64,000 nucleotides of DNA from an uncultured Coriobacteriaceae bacterium (GCA_944320725.1 CALUIM010000003.1:1-64000), one strand, 5' to 3'. Counted from the stretch's first letter, positions 53,615-63,645 are shown. Notes: generated by a model from the sequence alone, not told the origin. Translations and numbers: made by a program.

Positions 53615-54072
53615 CGGGGCGGGCGCGGCCCGTGCACTCGCCTCATTGCGTTTCGGCAGGATTAATTTCGTGCATGACCGGTTGGTTGCCGGCGCGCCCT
53701 GCCTATCTTTGGCGTATAGTTACATGCAACTTGCGCCAGCTTGCAAGCAGGCGCTTCGACGCGAACGATGGGAGTATTCGGTGGGTACCGATCAAGCTGC
53801 ACAGACGAGCGCTGCGCTCGCTGCCGCCATGCTCCCGCGCTGCTCGGATGCCGCACCGCGCATCTGCGCGCTTCCCCGACGACGATAGCCCGCTTCCCCG
53901 GCACCGGAGCGCTGTCCGGTGGGGTGTAGCTGCGGGCATGTTGTCTCGCGTCTGCGTGCGCGCCATCGCGGCGCAGGCGTACCCGATGCTTCGCGCGCGA
54001 TGCGGGCATCGGTTGCGGCGCCGATGCGGCGCTCGCCATCGCTGTAGACCAACCATGATGAAAGGATCTGTC
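53615..54072. other. spacer upstream of argG
   Basis: A 458-base gap with no gene. It contains a -10-like TATAGT near 53714 and several GC-rich hairpins, but no clear -35, no ARG box I can recognise and no T-box or riboswitch core. It probably holds the argGH promoter and a structured leader. Confidence 0.4.
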
Positions 54073-55296
54073 ATGAGCAGGGAAAAGGTAGTACTCGCAT
54101 ATTCCGGCGGCCTGGATACCTCGGTGTGCATCAAGTGGCTGCAGGTCGAGCGCAACCTCGACGTCATCGCCATCTGCGGCAACGTGGGCCAGGACGAGAA
54201 GGATCTCGAGTGGATCCGCCAGAAGGCGCTCGACATGGGCGCGATCGCTTCCGAGGCTGTGGACATGCGTGCCGAGTACGCGCGCGACTTCCTCTCCAAG
54301 GCCATCTGGGCCAACGGCAAGTACGAGGGCGTCTACCCGCTGCTTTCGGCGCTGTCCCGCCCGCTCATCTCCAAGCATCTCGTCGATATCGCGCACAAGT
54401 ACGGCGCCAAGTACGTGGCGCACGGCTGCACCGGCAAGGGCAACGACCAGGTGCGTTTCGAGACCTCGATCCGCTCGCTCGACCCCGATCTCGAGATCAT
54501 CGCGCCGGTGCGCGTGTGGGACCTCACCACGCGTGAGTCCGAGATGGAGTGGGCCGCGGCGCACGACGTGCCGGTGCCCACCACCAAGAAGAAGCCCTAC
54601 TCCATCGACGACAACCTGTGGGGTCGCGCGATCGAGTGCGGCGTGCTCGAGGACACCTGGAACACCCCGCCGGCGGACATCTGGACGATGACGGCCGATC
54701 CCAAGGATTGTCCGGCCGAGCCCGAGACCGTGGTCATCGGCTTCGAGGGCGGCATCCCCACCTCCATCAACGGTGAGCAGATGGAGCTTCTGGACCTCAT
54801 CATCAAGGCGAACGAGATCGCCGGCCGCAACGGCTACGGTCGTCTCGACATGATCGAGGACCGCGTGGTGGGCATCAAGAGCCGCGAGTGCTACGAGTGC
54901 CCGGGCGCGCTGCTGCTCATTGAGGCGCATCACAATCTCGAGACGCTCTGCCTGGATTACGAGACCTTGAAGGAGAAGGCGAAGCTCGACGTCGAGTGGG
55001 CGAGCGCGGTCTACCGCGGCCTGTGGTTCAGCCAGAACCGCTATGCGCTCGACGCGTACAACGCCTACACCCAGAAGTTCGTGACCGGCGAGGTGCGCAT
55101 CAACCTCTGCCGCGGCGGCCTGTTCGTCGACGGCGTGCGCAGCCCCTACAGCCTCTACGACAAGAACCTCGCCACCTATGACGAGGGCGACACCTTCCCG
55201 CATGAGGCGGCGCCGGGCTTCATCGAGCTGCACAGCCTGCAGCATCGCACCTGGTCGCGCATGCAGGGTCCGGGCTCGGGCCTCATGGAGGTCTAG
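54073..55296 (+). CDS. argG: argininosuccinate synthase
   Basis: ArgG, 407 residues, joining citrulline and aspartate with ATP. The ATP-binding loop AYSGGLDTSVCIKW is at the N-terminus; AHGCTGKGNDQVRFE near 115 and KKPYSIDDNLWGR near 175 are family motifs. The start is ATG 54073 with AAAGGATCTGTC upstream; the longer open frame crosses the spacer and is not used. A terminator follows, then argH has its own leader. Confidence 0.97.
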   Translation: MSREKVVLAYSGGLDTSVCIKWLQVERNLDVIAICGNVGQDEKDLEWIRQKALDMGAIASEAVDMRAEYARDFLSKAIWANGKYEGVYPLLSALSRPLISKHLVDIAHKYGAKYVAHGCTGKGNDQVRFETSIRSLDPDLEIIAPVRVWDLTTRESEMEWAAAHDVPVPTTKKKPYSIDDNLWGRAIECGVLEDTWNTPPADIWTMTADPKDCPAEPETVVIGFEGGIPTSINGEQMELLDLIIKANEIAGRNGYGRLDMIEDRVVGIKSRECYECPGALLLIEAHHNLETLCLDYETLKEKAKLDVEWASAVYRGLWFSQNRYALDAYNAYTQKFVTGEVRINLCRGGLFVDGVRSPYSLYDKNLATYDEGDTFPHEAAPGFIELHSLQHRTWSRMQGPGSGLMEV

Positions 55297-55325
55297 TGCC
55301 GGGCGCGGCATAGATGGCATGACGG

Positions 55326-55364
55326 CGCGGCCCGCAGGTCCAGGTGGTCTGCGGGCCGCGTTTT
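55326..55364 (+). terminator. terminator after argG
   Basis: GCGGCCCGCAG pairs with CTGCGGGCCGC around an 11-base loop and is followed by GTTTT. Confidence 0.75.
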
Positions 55365-55536
55365 GTGCGCACACCGCCCGGCGCGCCCGTTGCCGTGCGT
55401 GGCGGGTGCGCGGGCATGGTATCGTTGTGCGAGAGTCGGGAATGGTCGCTGCACAGGTTGTGCGGCGCCCGCTCGGCGCACGCGTGTGCAACAGGAGCTA
55501 TTCCGCGGTGTTTCCGCGTTATCGAGGAGGTTTGCC

Positions 55537-56964
55537 ATGGCGCTTTGGGGTGGCAGGTTCGAGGAGAACGTCGCCGAGGCGACGCAGGAGTTCGGGGCAT
55601 CGCTGCCGGTTGATAGAACGCTCTACAAGCAGGATATCGCCGGCTCCAAGGCGCATGCCGCCATGCTCGCCGCGCAGGGCATCATCTCGGCCGACGACGA
55701 GCAGGCGATCCGCGCCGGTCTCGAGGGCATCGAGGCCGATATCGATGCGGGCCGCTTCGTCTTCGACATCAACGACGAGGACATCCACATGGCGATCGAG
55801 AGCGAGCTTACGCGGCGTATCGGTGAGGCGGGCGCGCGCCTGCATACCGGCCGCTCGCGCAACGACCAGGTGGCAACCGATACGCGCCTTGCCGCGAAGG
55901 CGCTCGCGCGCGACCTCATGGAGGCCAATCTGCGCCTGCGTCGCACGATCGTGGATGCCGCGCGTGCGGCGGGCGACACGGTGCTGCCCGGCATGACGCA
56001 CCTGCAGCACGCGCAGCCGGTGCGTTTCGCGCACCATCTGCTTGCGTATGCATGGATGTTCGCGCGCGACTTCGACCGCGTGCACGCCGCCTTCGATGCG
56101 GCGGATGCCAACCCGCTCGGCGCGGCGGCGCTCGCCGGCACAAGCTATCCGCTCGACCGCCAGATGACGGCGCGCGCCTTAGGCTTCTCGCGCGTGATCG
56201 AGAACTCCCTGGATGCCGTGTCCGACCGCGACTTCTTGCTCGATCTGGAGTACGCCTGCGCGGTGATGGCGGTGCATCTTTCGCGCCTTGCCGAGGAGAT
56301 CGTGCTGTGGTCGAGCCAGGAGTTCGGGTTCATCACGCTTTCCGATGCGTTCTCGACTGGCTCGTCGATCATGCCGCAGAAGAAGAATCCCGATTTCGCC
56401 GAGCTCATCCGCGGCAAGACCGGCCGCGTGGAGGGCGATCTGGTGCAGCTGCTCACTACGTTGAAAGGGCTGCCGCTCGCGTACAACAAGGACATGCAAG
56501 AGGACAAGGAGGGCGCGCTCGATGCGGCGCATACGCTGCTGGCGAGCCTGGGTGTCATGACGGGCATGGTGGGCACCTGGACCGTGAACGCGCCCCGCAT
56601 GCGCGAGGTCATGCATCGCGGGCACCTCGCTGCCACCGATGTTGCGGATTACCTGGCCAAGCGCGGCATGCCGTTCCGCGAGGCCCATGCCGTGGTGGGG
56701 CGGCTGGTGCTCGAGGCCGAGAAGGCCGGCGTGGATATCGCGGAGCTGCCCTTCGAGGCGTTCCAGGCGGCGAGCGAGCTCTTTGAGCCCGATATCACCG
56801 CGGCGCTCGATATCGATGGCGTGGTGGCCGCGCGCACCACGCAAGGTGGTACCGCGCCCGAGGCGGTTGCGGCACAGCTGGCGCTCGTCGAGCAGGGGCT
56901 GCAAGAAAGCGCAGACCAGCTCGCCGCGCTCTCGCCAGTGGTCGCGATGGGGCAGGGAGCGTAA
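55537..56964 (+). CDS. argH: argininosuccinate lyase
   Basis: ArgH, 475 residues, splitting argininosuccinate into arginine and fumarate. The fumarase-superfamily signature GSSIMPQKKNPDFAE is near residue 280, THLQHAQPVRFAHH near 155, and TGRSRNDQVATD near 110 are family motifs. The start is ATG 55537 with GAGGAGGTTTGCC upstream. With argG it forms the last two steps of arginine synthesis, or the citrulline-aspartate recycling route; no argininosuccinate-upstream genes are here. Confidence 0.96.
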   Translation: MALWGGRFEENVAEATQEFGASLPVDRTLYKQDIAGSKAHAAMLAAQGIISADDEQAIRAGLEGIEADIDAGRFVFDINDEDIHMAIESELTRRIGEAGARLHTGRSRNDQVATDTRLAAKALARDLMEANLRLRRTIVDAARAAGDTVLPGMTHLQHAQPVRFAHHLLAYAWMFARDFDRVHAAFDAADANPLGAAALAGTSYPLDRQMTARALGFSRVIENSLDAVSDRDFLLDLEYACAVMAVHLSRLAEEIVLWSSQEFGFITLSDAFSTGSSIMPQKKNPDFAELIRGKTGRVEGDLVQLLTTLKGLPLAYNKDMQEDKEGALDAAHTLLASLGVMTGMVGTWTVNAPRMREVMHRGHLAATDVADYLAKRGMPFREAHAVVGRLVLEAEKAGVDIAELPFEAFQAASELFEPDITAALDIDGVVAARTTQGGTAPEAVAAQLALVEQGLQESADQLAALSPVVAMGQGA

Positions 56965-56968
56965 GGGT

Positions 56969-58291
56969 ATGGAACAGGCCGAACGCGATGAGCTGTTCTG
57001 CTCGATCTTGAACGACGAGCTCGTGTGCGCGCTTGGCTGCACCGAGCCCATTGCCGTGGCGTTCGCGGCGGCGCTTGCCCGCGAGACGCTCGAGCGCGAG
57101 CCGGAGCATATCGAGGTGGCGTGCTCGGGCAACATCATCAAGAACGTGAAGAGCGTCACCGTGCCCAATTCGGGCGGTATGGCCGGCATCGAGGCAGCCG
57201 CGACGCTCGGTGCGGTGGGCGGCGATGCCTCGAGCGCGCTCGAGGTGCTCGAGCATGTCGACGATGCCGACATCGCGCGCACCCGCGAGCTGCTCGCGCG
57301 CGACGGTTTCTGCACGGTGTCGCTTGCGCAGCACGTGCCCAACCTCTATATCAAGGTGTCCGCGCAGGCGGCGGGGCATGTGGCCGAGGTGGTCGTGGTG
57401 GATCACCATACCAACGTGGTGCTGTGCGCGCTCGATGGCGTGGCGCGTCACGGGTCGCTCTCGGCGGCGCGGGGCTGCATGGACGCCAGCGACGATGCGG
57501 ATGCCGCGCATGCCGGCGGCGCCGTGCGTGCGCTCACCCTCGATGCCATCATGGATTTCGCCCGCACGGGCTCGATCGATGCTGCGCGCGTGGCGCTCGA
57601 GCGCCAGATCGAGCTCAACAGCGCTATCTCGGATGAGGGGCTTACCAACCCCTGGGGTGCGCAGGTGGGCAAGACCCTGCTGGCCAGCAGGTACGACGAT
57701 GTGGCGTGCCGCGCGCGCGCCCGCGCGGCCGCCGGCAGCGATGCGCGCATGAATGGCTGCTCCATGCCGGTGGTGATTGTGTGCGGCTCGGGAAACCAGG
57801 GCATCACGGCCTGCATGCCGGTGGTGGAATACGCGCGCAAGCTGTGCATTCCGCACGAGGGGCTGCTCCGGGCGCTTGCGCTGTCCGATTTGGTGGCCGT
57901 GCACGTGAAGAGCTACATCGGTGCGCTTTCGGCGTTTTGCGGCGTGGTGTGTGCGGCGTGCGGCGCGGGCGCGGCGATCACGTGGATGGCAGGCGGTAGC
58001 CCTGAGCAGGTGGGGGAGACCATCGTCAACACGCTCGGCAACGTGGGCGGTATCGTGTGCGACGGCGCCAAGTCGAGCTGCGCTGCCAAGATCTCGGCGG
58101 CGGTTGACGCGGCGATTCTGGGCCACGATATGGCCATGGCCGGGCGCGGTTTCCGCGCGGGCGAGGGCCTGGTGCAGCGCACCGTCGAGGAGACCATCGC
58201 GAGTATGGGCTATGTGGGACGCGTTGGCATGCGACCTACCGACGAAGAGATCCTGAACATCATGATTGGCAAGACCGAGGTGGACTGCTAG
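56969..58291 (+). CDS. L-cysteine desulfidase / serine dehydratase alpha-like protein
   Basis: A 440-residue UPF0597/CyuA family protein. Motifs: ALGCTEPIAVAFAAA near residue 20, CSGNIIKNVKSVTVPNSGG near 52, GSGNQGITACMPV near 275, and DGAKSSCAAKISAAVDAA near 370, supplying the cysteines for an Fe-S cluster. Family members release sulfide and ammonia from L-cysteine to give pyruvate. It starts four bases after argH and is likely co-transcribed, linking it to amino acid turnover. It lacks a transporter partner (CyuP) in this window. Confidence 0.9.
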   Translation: MEQAERDELFCSILNDELVCALGCTEPIAVAFAAALARETLEREPEHIEVACSGNIIKNVKSVTVPNSGGMAGIEAAATLGAVGGDASSALEVLEHVDDADIARTRELLARDGFCTVSLAQHVPNLYIKVSAQAAGHVAEVVVVDHHTNVVLCALDGVARHGSLSAARGCMDASDDADAAHAGGAVRALTLDAIMDFARTGSIDAARVALERQIELNSAISDEGLTNPWGAQVGKTLLASRYDDVACRARARAAAGSDARMNGCSMPVVIVCGSGNQGITACMPVVEYARKLCIPHEGLLRALALSDLVAVHVKSYIGALSAFCGVVCAACGAGAAITWMAGGSPEQVGETIVNTLGNVGGIVCDGAKSSCAAKISAAVDAAILGHDMAMAGRGFRAGEGLVQRTVEETIASMGYVGRVGMRPTDEEILNIMIGKTEVDC

Positions 58292-59067
58292 CTGCGGACG
58301 TCTTGCACGAGCTCGAGCAGGTTGTGCTCCTGGCGCTCCAAGAAGCGCTCCTCGATCTCGTCGAAGCTGCGGGCAAATGCCGCCATGGAGCCCGCCCATG
58401 TGGCGCGCACCGGCTGCTTGCCGCCAATGAACGCGGTTTGGATGCCGCAGTCGGGTGTGGGGAAATCGCGCTTGGGATCGTTGCCCACCATGAGCACCTC
58501 GGAAGGCTCAAGCCTGAGCTTCTCGAGTGCCTCCAGGTAATAGGTGGGCGAGGGTTTGCAGCGCGTCGAGGTGTCGAGCGTTGTGATGAGCTCAAACGGC
58601 GCGTCGGCGATGTCGCCCCATGCCATACGGCAGCCAATACATTCGGGGCTAAAACACGGGTTGGTGAGCAAGGCGCAGCGCAGCCCGCGCGACGCGACCT
58701 CCTCGAGCGCCTCGCGTGCACCCTCCATGGGCCGTGCGGCGATGATGCCGTCGTTGCGGCGGGGGAGCACCTCGCGCTCGTAGTAGCGAAACACCTCGGC
58801 GATCACGGGGTCGTCGAGCGGCACGCCGCAGCGCTGCTCGATGAAGCTGTTGAAAAACGCGCGGTTGGTGCCGGTATCGGTATCCTCGCGCGCATTGTTG
58901 TTGAGATTGAGCACCGCCCCGGTGAACGTGGCAAAGGTCGCCAGCGGGTTTTTCCGTGCGACATCGGCCAGAAGCCCCGCCATGTCCTTGGCCCAGACCG
59001 CGATAAACGCGCTGAGGTTGATGTCGACAAGCGTATCGTCCATGTCGAAGAGAACGGCTTTGAGCAT
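58288..59067 (-). CDS. HAD family hydrolase
   Basis: A 259-residue HAD IA hydrolase. Motif I is LFDMDDTLVDIN at the N-terminus, motif II is CALLTNPCF, motif III KPSPTYYLEALEKL, and motif IV MVGNDPKRDFPTPDCG. A helical cap sits at about 20-100. Substrate unknown. It overlaps the end of the cysteine desulfidase gene by four bases and is convergent with it; its own promoter must lie in the 59068-59250 stretch. Confidence 0.9.
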   Translation of the reverse strand: MLKAVLFDMDDTLVDINLSAFIAVWAKDMAGLLADVARKNPLATFATFTGAVLNLNNNAREDTDTGTNRAFFNSFIEQRCGVPLDDPVIAEVFRYYEREVLPRRNDGIIAARPMEGAREALEEVASRGLRCALLTNPCFSPECIGCRMAWGDIADAPFELITTLDTSTRCKPSPTYYLEALEKLRLEPSEVLMVGNDPKRDFPTPDCGIQTAFIGGKQPVRATWAGSMAAFARSFDEIEERFLERQEHNLLELVQDVRS

Positions 59068-59251
59068 GCGGTGCCTCCTTTCCGGCTCGGGTGCGTTCGG
59101 TTCATCCTGTTGTACCCATTTTCACACGCACAAGCCGCCCGCGCACCTTACGCTTATGTCATCTGCCTCTCCGCTCGCCGTCTGCGTGCAACCGTACGGC
59201 GAGCGAAGGCCGCAGATTCCAGAAACGTGCCTGAAAAAACACAACTCTGCC

Positions 59252-59412
59252 TTGAAAACGGGGGCGAATCAACGTAACCTATTAGTTCGTGAACCTATAT
59301 GGCTCACGTACGTATCTGTCGGCCCCCGAGTGTTCCAGACGGTTCGCGCGGTTTTCCGTGCGTATCTTGAGGTCAAGCGATCGGGGCCCCGTACATCGAA
59401 AGGGGTCCACCT
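59252..59412 (+). promoter_or_regulatory. rpsA promoter and leader
   Basis: TTGAAA (59252-59257) and TAACCT (59275-59280) are 17 bases apart. A leader of about 125 bases follows, with two related blocks (GTACGTATCT and GTGCGTATCT) and GGGGCCCC at 59376-59383 that could pair with the AAAGGGGTCC ribosome binding site. Control of S1 through its leader is common in bacteria; here it is inference. Confidence 0.6.
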
Positions 59413-60576
59413 TTGAGTGAGATTCAAAACGCGTCCATCTTTTCTCTCGACGATGTAAACGAAGAGGAGATGAACAGCCTCATCGACGGTACGATTACCG
59501 ACTTTGATGAGGGGGATCTGGTCAACGGTTCCGTTGTCAAGATCGAGAAGGACGAGGTCCTCGTCGACATCGGCTTCAAGTCTGAGGGCGTCATTCCGGT
59601 TCGCGAGCTTTCCATCCGCAAGGATGCCAATCCTGCCGACATCGTCTCGCTGGGCGATCCCATCGAGGCGCTCGTGCTCCAGAAGGAGGACAAGGACGGT
59701 CGTCTGGTCCTCTCCAAGAAGCGTGCTGAGTATGAGCGCGCGTGGAACCGCATCGAGGAGAAGTTCCAGTCTGGCGAGAACGTCGAGGGCGAGGTTATCG
59801 AGGTCGTCAAGGGCGGTCTCATTCTCGACATCGGCCTGCGTGGCTTCCTGCCCGCCTCCTTGGTTGACCTCCGCCGCGTGAAGGACCTCAGCTCCTACCT
59901 CGGCACGCGCATCGAGGCCCGCGTCATCGAGATGGATCGCAACCGCAACAACGTCGTGCTGTCCCGCCGCGTGGTGCTCGAGGAGTCCCGCAAGGCCGAG
60001 CGCACCGAGATCCTCTCCAAGCTCAAGAGCGGCATGCGCCTCAAGGGCACCGTCTCCTCCATCGTCGACTTCGGCGCCTTCGTCGACCTCGGCGGCATCG
60101 ACGGCCTCGTGCACATCTCCGAGCTCTCTTGGAACCACGTCAACCATCCTTCCGAGGTTGTCAAGGTTGGCCAGGAGATCGAGGTCGAGGTGCTCGACGT
60201 CGACCTCAACCGCGAGCGCATCTCGCTCGGTCTCAAGCAGACCACCGAGGATCCGTGGCGTTCGCTCGTCAAGAAGTACCCCGTGGGCGCCATCGTCGAG
60301 GGCACCGTTACGAAGCTCGTCCCGTTCGGCGCGTTCGTCGACCTTGGTGACGGCATCGAGGGCCTCGTGCACATCTCCGAGATGGCCAACAAGCACGTCG
60401 ACCAGCCCATCCAGGTTACCCATGTGGGCGCCAAGGTGCAGGTCAAGGTCATGGAGATCGACCTCGACCGTCGTCGCATCAGCCTCTCGATGAAGTCTGC
60501 TGCCGAGACCCTGGGTGTCGAGATCGAGGTTACCCCGCTCGACAAGCCCGAGGAGAAGGCTGAGGACGCCGAGTAG
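59413..60576 (+). CDS. rpsA: 30S ribosomal protein S1 (four S1 domains)
   Basis: Ribosomal protein S1, 387 residues with four OB-fold S1 repeats starting near residues 35 (GDLVNGSVVKIEKDEVLVDIG), 120, 205 and 290; typical marks are VDFGAFVDLGGIDGLVHISE and VPFGAFVDLGDGIEGLVHIS. Four-domain S1 is the actinobacterial and Gram-positive form, shorter than the six-domain E. coli form. The start codon is TTG 59413 (SEIQNASIFSLDD follows), with AAAGGGG and a seven-base gap. A terminator follows. Confidence 0.95.
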   Translation: MSEIQNASIFSLDDVNEEEMNSLIDGTITDFDEGDLVNGSVVKIEKDEVLVDIGFKSEGVIPVRELSIRKDANPADIVSLGDPIEALVLQKEDKDGRLVLSKKRAEYERAWNRIEEKFQSGENVEGEVIEVVKGGLILDIGLRGFLPASLVDLRRVKDLSSYLGTRIEARVIEMDRNRNNVVLSRRVVLEESRKAERTEILSKLKSGMRLKGTVSSIVDFGAFVDLGGIDGLVHISELSWNHVNHPSEVVKVGQEIEVEVLDVDLNRERISLGLKQTTEDPWRSLVKKYPVGAIVEGTVTKLVPFGAFVDLGDGIEGLVHISEMANKHVDQPIQVTHVGAKVQVKVMEIDLDRRRISLSMKSAAETLGVEIEVTPLDKPEEKAEDAE

Positions 60577-60613
60577 CATCTGCTGCAAGTACCTCGCTTC
60601 AAGCGCATTGAAG

Positions 60614-60644
60614 GCGGCTCCGGTGTATGCCGGGGCCGCTTTTT
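60614..60644 (+). terminator. terminator of rpsA
   Basis: GCGGCTCCGG pairs with CCGGGGCCGC (one wobble) around a six-base loop, followed by TTTTT. Confidence 0.85.
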
Positions 60645-60787
60645 GCATATTGACGAATATCGCGAATTCGTCACCGTTCGCAGCGGGTTTATGACCGCTC
60701 GCCGTCTTGGTAAATGTGACAAGAAACGTAGCAATTTATGCGTGGTATACGGATGGTGTATGGTACGCGCGGATGAAGGAGTAGGAC

Positions 60788-61357
60788 ATGCGCTACATGC
60801 ACACGGATGCCCCACGGCTTCAGATGCTGAAGATTGGTGCCCTCGCACTTGCGATCGCGGCGATGCTGGCTGTTTCGGGCTGCTCGAACGATGCGGATGC
60901 CCAGCGTATCGCCGAGCTCGAGGCACAGGTGGCCGAGCTGCAGGGCCAAGCAGATGATGCGGCAGATACAGCTACCACGACCGACGACGATGCCGCCGCA
61001 GCTGCTCAGGCACCGACGTCGATCGCGCCCGAGGCCGATGCGAGCGTGCTCGAGGCCTATCCCGAGGTCGCCTCGTTTACCACACGTGTCGAAGAGCTTG
61101 AAGCATCGTGCGCCGCAGTAACCGCCGGCAGCGATGCCGCCGCGAACTATCAAACCTATCTCGAAATGAAGGCGCAGCTCGATTTGCTCGATGACGAGAT
61201 GGACCTGTATGATGATCAGCAGGAATATGCCGCGCGCACAGGTTCGATCGAGTACAACGATTACATCCAGATCGAAACCGCCCTCGACCGCCTGAGCGAC
61301 CGGCTCGACTATGCCGAGGATTCGATGGAGTTTACGCTTGGAATCTACGACGACTAA
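60788..61357 (+). CDS. lipoprotein with coiled-coil segment, function unknown
   Basis: A 189-residue lipoprotein. The signal sequence (LKIGALALAIAAMLAVSGC) has a clear lipobox with Cys at residue 32; mature residues 33-55 are a short coiled coil (RIAELEAQVAELQGQ), followed by an acidic Ala/Thr/Asp linker and a helical C-terminus rich in Asp, Tyr and Glu. No family is recognised. GAAGGAGTAGGAC precedes the ATG. It stands alone between rpsA and a HAD gene and is probably anchored on the outer face of the membrane. Confidence 0.82.
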   Translation: MRYMHTDAPRLQMLKIGALALAIAAMLAVSGCSNDADAQRIAELEAQVAELQGQADDAADTATTTDDDAAAAAQAPTSIAPEADASVLEAYPEVASFTTRVEELEASCAAVTAGSDAAANYQTYLEMKAQLDLLDDEMDLYDDQQEYAARTGSIEYNDYIQIETALDRLSDRLDYAEDSMEFTLGIYDD

Positions 61358-61433
61358 CGATGCTTCGTGCTCATATGACGCGCCTGCTGGCGCGCCGCGT
61401 CATGCCTCCGGTGTCCTTCGTGATGCTGGGGGC

Positions 61434-62123
61434 ATGACCCTTGCCAACCGCGATGTGCTGCTGTTCGATTTCGATGGCACACTTGCAAACACCACGGCCT
61501 GCGTGATGCGCACGGTGCGCCGCGTGCTTGCGCTGCGCGGGTTTACCCAGGAGGAGATGGGCGATCTTTCCCGGTTTGTGGGACCGCCGCTTGTGGCCGC
61601 GTTCCGGGATATCTACGGCTTTTCGCAAACCGAGGCACAACAGGTTACCGCTGAATATCGTGCGGCGTTCGACGAGTGCACCGCAAAAGATTACCCGGCC
61701 TTCGAGGGGCTCCATAGCATGCTCGACGAGCTGGTCGCACGCGGTAGGCGGCTCGCCGTGGCAACCTCGCGTCTTGAATCGCGCGCGAAGACCATGATGG
61801 AGGAGCTGGTGTTCACACAGTTCAATGTGGCATACGGCCTGAATCCGCCCGCGCGCATGACGAAGGCCGATGCCGTACGCGATACGCTCGCGGCGCTTGG
61901 CGGCGACGCGACGAACGCGCTCATGGTGGGGGATAGCCATTTCGATGTTGAGGGCGCAGCCGCATTTGGCATTCCCTGCATCGGGGTGACCTACGGTGGA
62001 ACCTCGACCGAAGATGAGCTCATGGCTGCGGGCGCCGTTGCGGTGGCGCATACGGTGGAGGAGCTGCGAGCCATGCTACTGGGGAGCACGGAGCATACGG
62101 GCATGTTGCGCTATCATGCTTGA
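61434..62123 (+). CDS. Gph-like HAD hydrolase
   Basis: A 229-residue HAD hydrolase of the phosphoglycolate phosphatase type. Motif I LLFDFDGTLANT is at the N-terminus, motif II AVATSR near 110, and motif IV MVGDSHFDVEGAAAFG near 165. The start is ATG 61434; the ribosome binding site (GGGGGC) is weak and close, so an earlier start cannot be excluded. A hairpin (ATGACGCG/CGCGTCAT) lies just upstream at about 61375-61403. Substrate unknown. Confidence 0.88.
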   Translation: MTLANRDVLLFDFDGTLANTTACVMRTVRRVLALRGFTQEEMGDLSRFVGPPLVAAFRDIYGFSQTEAQQVTAEYRAAFDECTAKDYPAFEGLHSMLDELVARGRRLAVATSRLESRAKTMMEELVFTQFNVAYGLNPPARMTKADAVRDTLAALGGDATNALMVGDSHFDVEGAAAFGIPCIGVTYGGTSTEDELMAAGAVAVAHTVEELRAMLLGSTEHTGMLRYHA

Positions 62124-62229
62124 GACAGCTAGCAAGACATGCTTCGGCCGATGGCTCGCATGGCGGGCGCGTGGCCGGCGGGCGGCTACATGCCGCGTGC
62201 ACAACGGATGAGATAACGAGGAGGATGGC

Positions 62230-63645
62230 ATGACGGTAGATGTGGAGCAGCGCGTCGATGCGTATATCGATGAGGTGTGGCCGCAGGTAATCGAGGATAT
62301 CAAGGCGCTTGTGGCGCACGCTTCGGTGGCCGATGAATCCAAGGCTGCCCCCGGTACACCGTTTGGCGCCGAGGTGCGTGCCGCGCTCGATTGCGGTCTT
62401 GCCATCGCCGATCGCCTGGGGTATCGCACAGGTGATGACGAGGGCTATCTGGGCTGGGCGGATATTCCCGGCGCCGATGAGCGCCAGGTCGCAACCATCG
62501 CGCACGTCGACGTGGTCCCGGCGGGTCCTGGCTGGACCGGAGACCCCTTCACGGTGCGCGAGCGCGACGGCTGGCTTTTGGGCCGCGGCGTCATCGACGA
62601 CAAGGGCCCTGCGGTGCTCTCGCTCTACGCCGGTGCCTTCCTCGTGCACGAGGGCATCACCCCGCGCTATACCTTCCGCGCGCTGTTGGGCTGCGATGAG
62701 GAGGTGGGCATGAGCGATGTCCACCATTATCTTGAGCGCCATGCGCAGCCGGCGTTTCTCTTCACGCCCGACGCGGAGTTCCCCGTATGCAATGCCGAGA
62801 AGGGCCTCTTTGGCGCGACGTTTGTGAGCGCGCCCATCGAGGACGGTCGCATCCTCTCGTGGAGCGGTGCCGAGGTCACCAATGCCATCCCGGGCGAGTC
62901 GATCTGCGAGCTTGCCGTCGACGTCGCCGAGCTTCCGGCACCTGCCGCGCATGCCGATCGCATCACCATCGAGGCGTTTGCACCGGGGCGCACCCGCATC
63001 ACGGCGCATGGCATCGGTGGGCACGCGTCGCTGCCCGCGGGCTCCATCAACGCGGTGGGCCTCATCGTGGCGTATCTCCGTCAGCTCGAGGGTGTGCTGG
63101 CGCCTGAGGAGGAGCGCTTCATTGCGCTGCTCGAGCGCGTCCATGCCGACACCGCCGGTGAGGCCATGGGCGTTGCAAGCGCCAACGAGGCGTTCGGCCC
63201 GCTCACCATCATCGCAAGCGTGATCGATATCGCCGATGGCCGCATTCGCCAGGCGGTCGATTCGCGCTATCCCAGCAGCATCACCGCCGATGAGATGGCC
63301 GATACACTGGGCGCACTCGCTGCCGCCTACGGTGCCACCCTCGAGGTCGACAGCACCAAGGTGCCGTTCTCGGTGGACGCGTCGCATCCGGCGGTGCAGG
63401 CGCTGCTCGACGTGTATACGCATGTTACCGGTAACGAGGCGAAGCCCTTCTCGATGGGCGGCGGCACCTATGCGCGCAACTTTGCCTGCGCGGTCTCGTT
63501 TGGACCGGAGGATGCGGCACTCGAGATGCCCGACTGGGTGGGGCCGATGCACGGTGCCGATGAGGGTGCGAGCGAGGCGCAGCTGCGCCAAGCGCTCAAG
63601 ATCTACATCCTGGCGCTGCTGCGCATCATGGAGCTTGATCTCTAG
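62230..63645 (+). CDS. M20 family dipeptidase (PepV/Sapep type)
   Basis: A 471-residue dizinc dipeptidase. Metal-ligand regions: TIAHVDVVPAGPGW near residue 90, GRGVIDDKGPAVLSLYA near 120 and GCDEEVGMSDVHHY near 155, with the late SMGGGTYARNF near 415. A long inserted lid domain distinguishes PepV-like enzymes from other M20 peptidases. The start is ATG 62230 after GAGGAGGATGGC. No signal peptide. It complements the C69 dipeptidase in cytosolic peptide use. Terminator follows. Confidence 0.94.
   Translation: MTVDVEQRVDAYIDEVWPQVIEDIKALVAHASVADESKAAPGTPFGAEVRAALDCGLAIADRLGYRTGDDEGYLGWADIPGADERQVATIAHVDVVPAGPGWTGDPFTVRERDGWLLGRGVIDDKGPAVLSLYAGAFLVHEGITPRYTFRALLGCDEEVGMSDVHHYLERHAQPAFLFTPDAEFPVCNAEKGLFGATFVSAPIEDGRILSWSGAEVTNAIPGESICELAVDVAELPAPAAHADRITIEAFAPGRTRITAHGIGGHASLPAGSINAVGLIVAYLRQLEGVLAPEEERFIALLERVHADTAGEAMGVASANEAFGPLTIIASVIDIADGRIRQAVDSRYPSSITADEMADTLGALAAAYGATLEVDSTKVPFSVDASHPAVQALLDVYTHVTGNEAKPFSMGGGTYARNFACAVSFGPEDAALEMPDWVGPMHGADEGASEAQLRQALKIYILALLRIMELDL

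Noticed and set aside
53760-53815. GGTGGGTACCG considered as a T-box core before argG
   Set aside because: It does not match the T-box consensus, and no Stem I, specifier loop or terminator/antiterminator pair is visible.
52876-54072. In-frame N-terminal extension of argG
   Set aside because: It overlaps the MFS gene in another frame; ArgG homology starts at the ATG 54073 preceded by AAAGGA.
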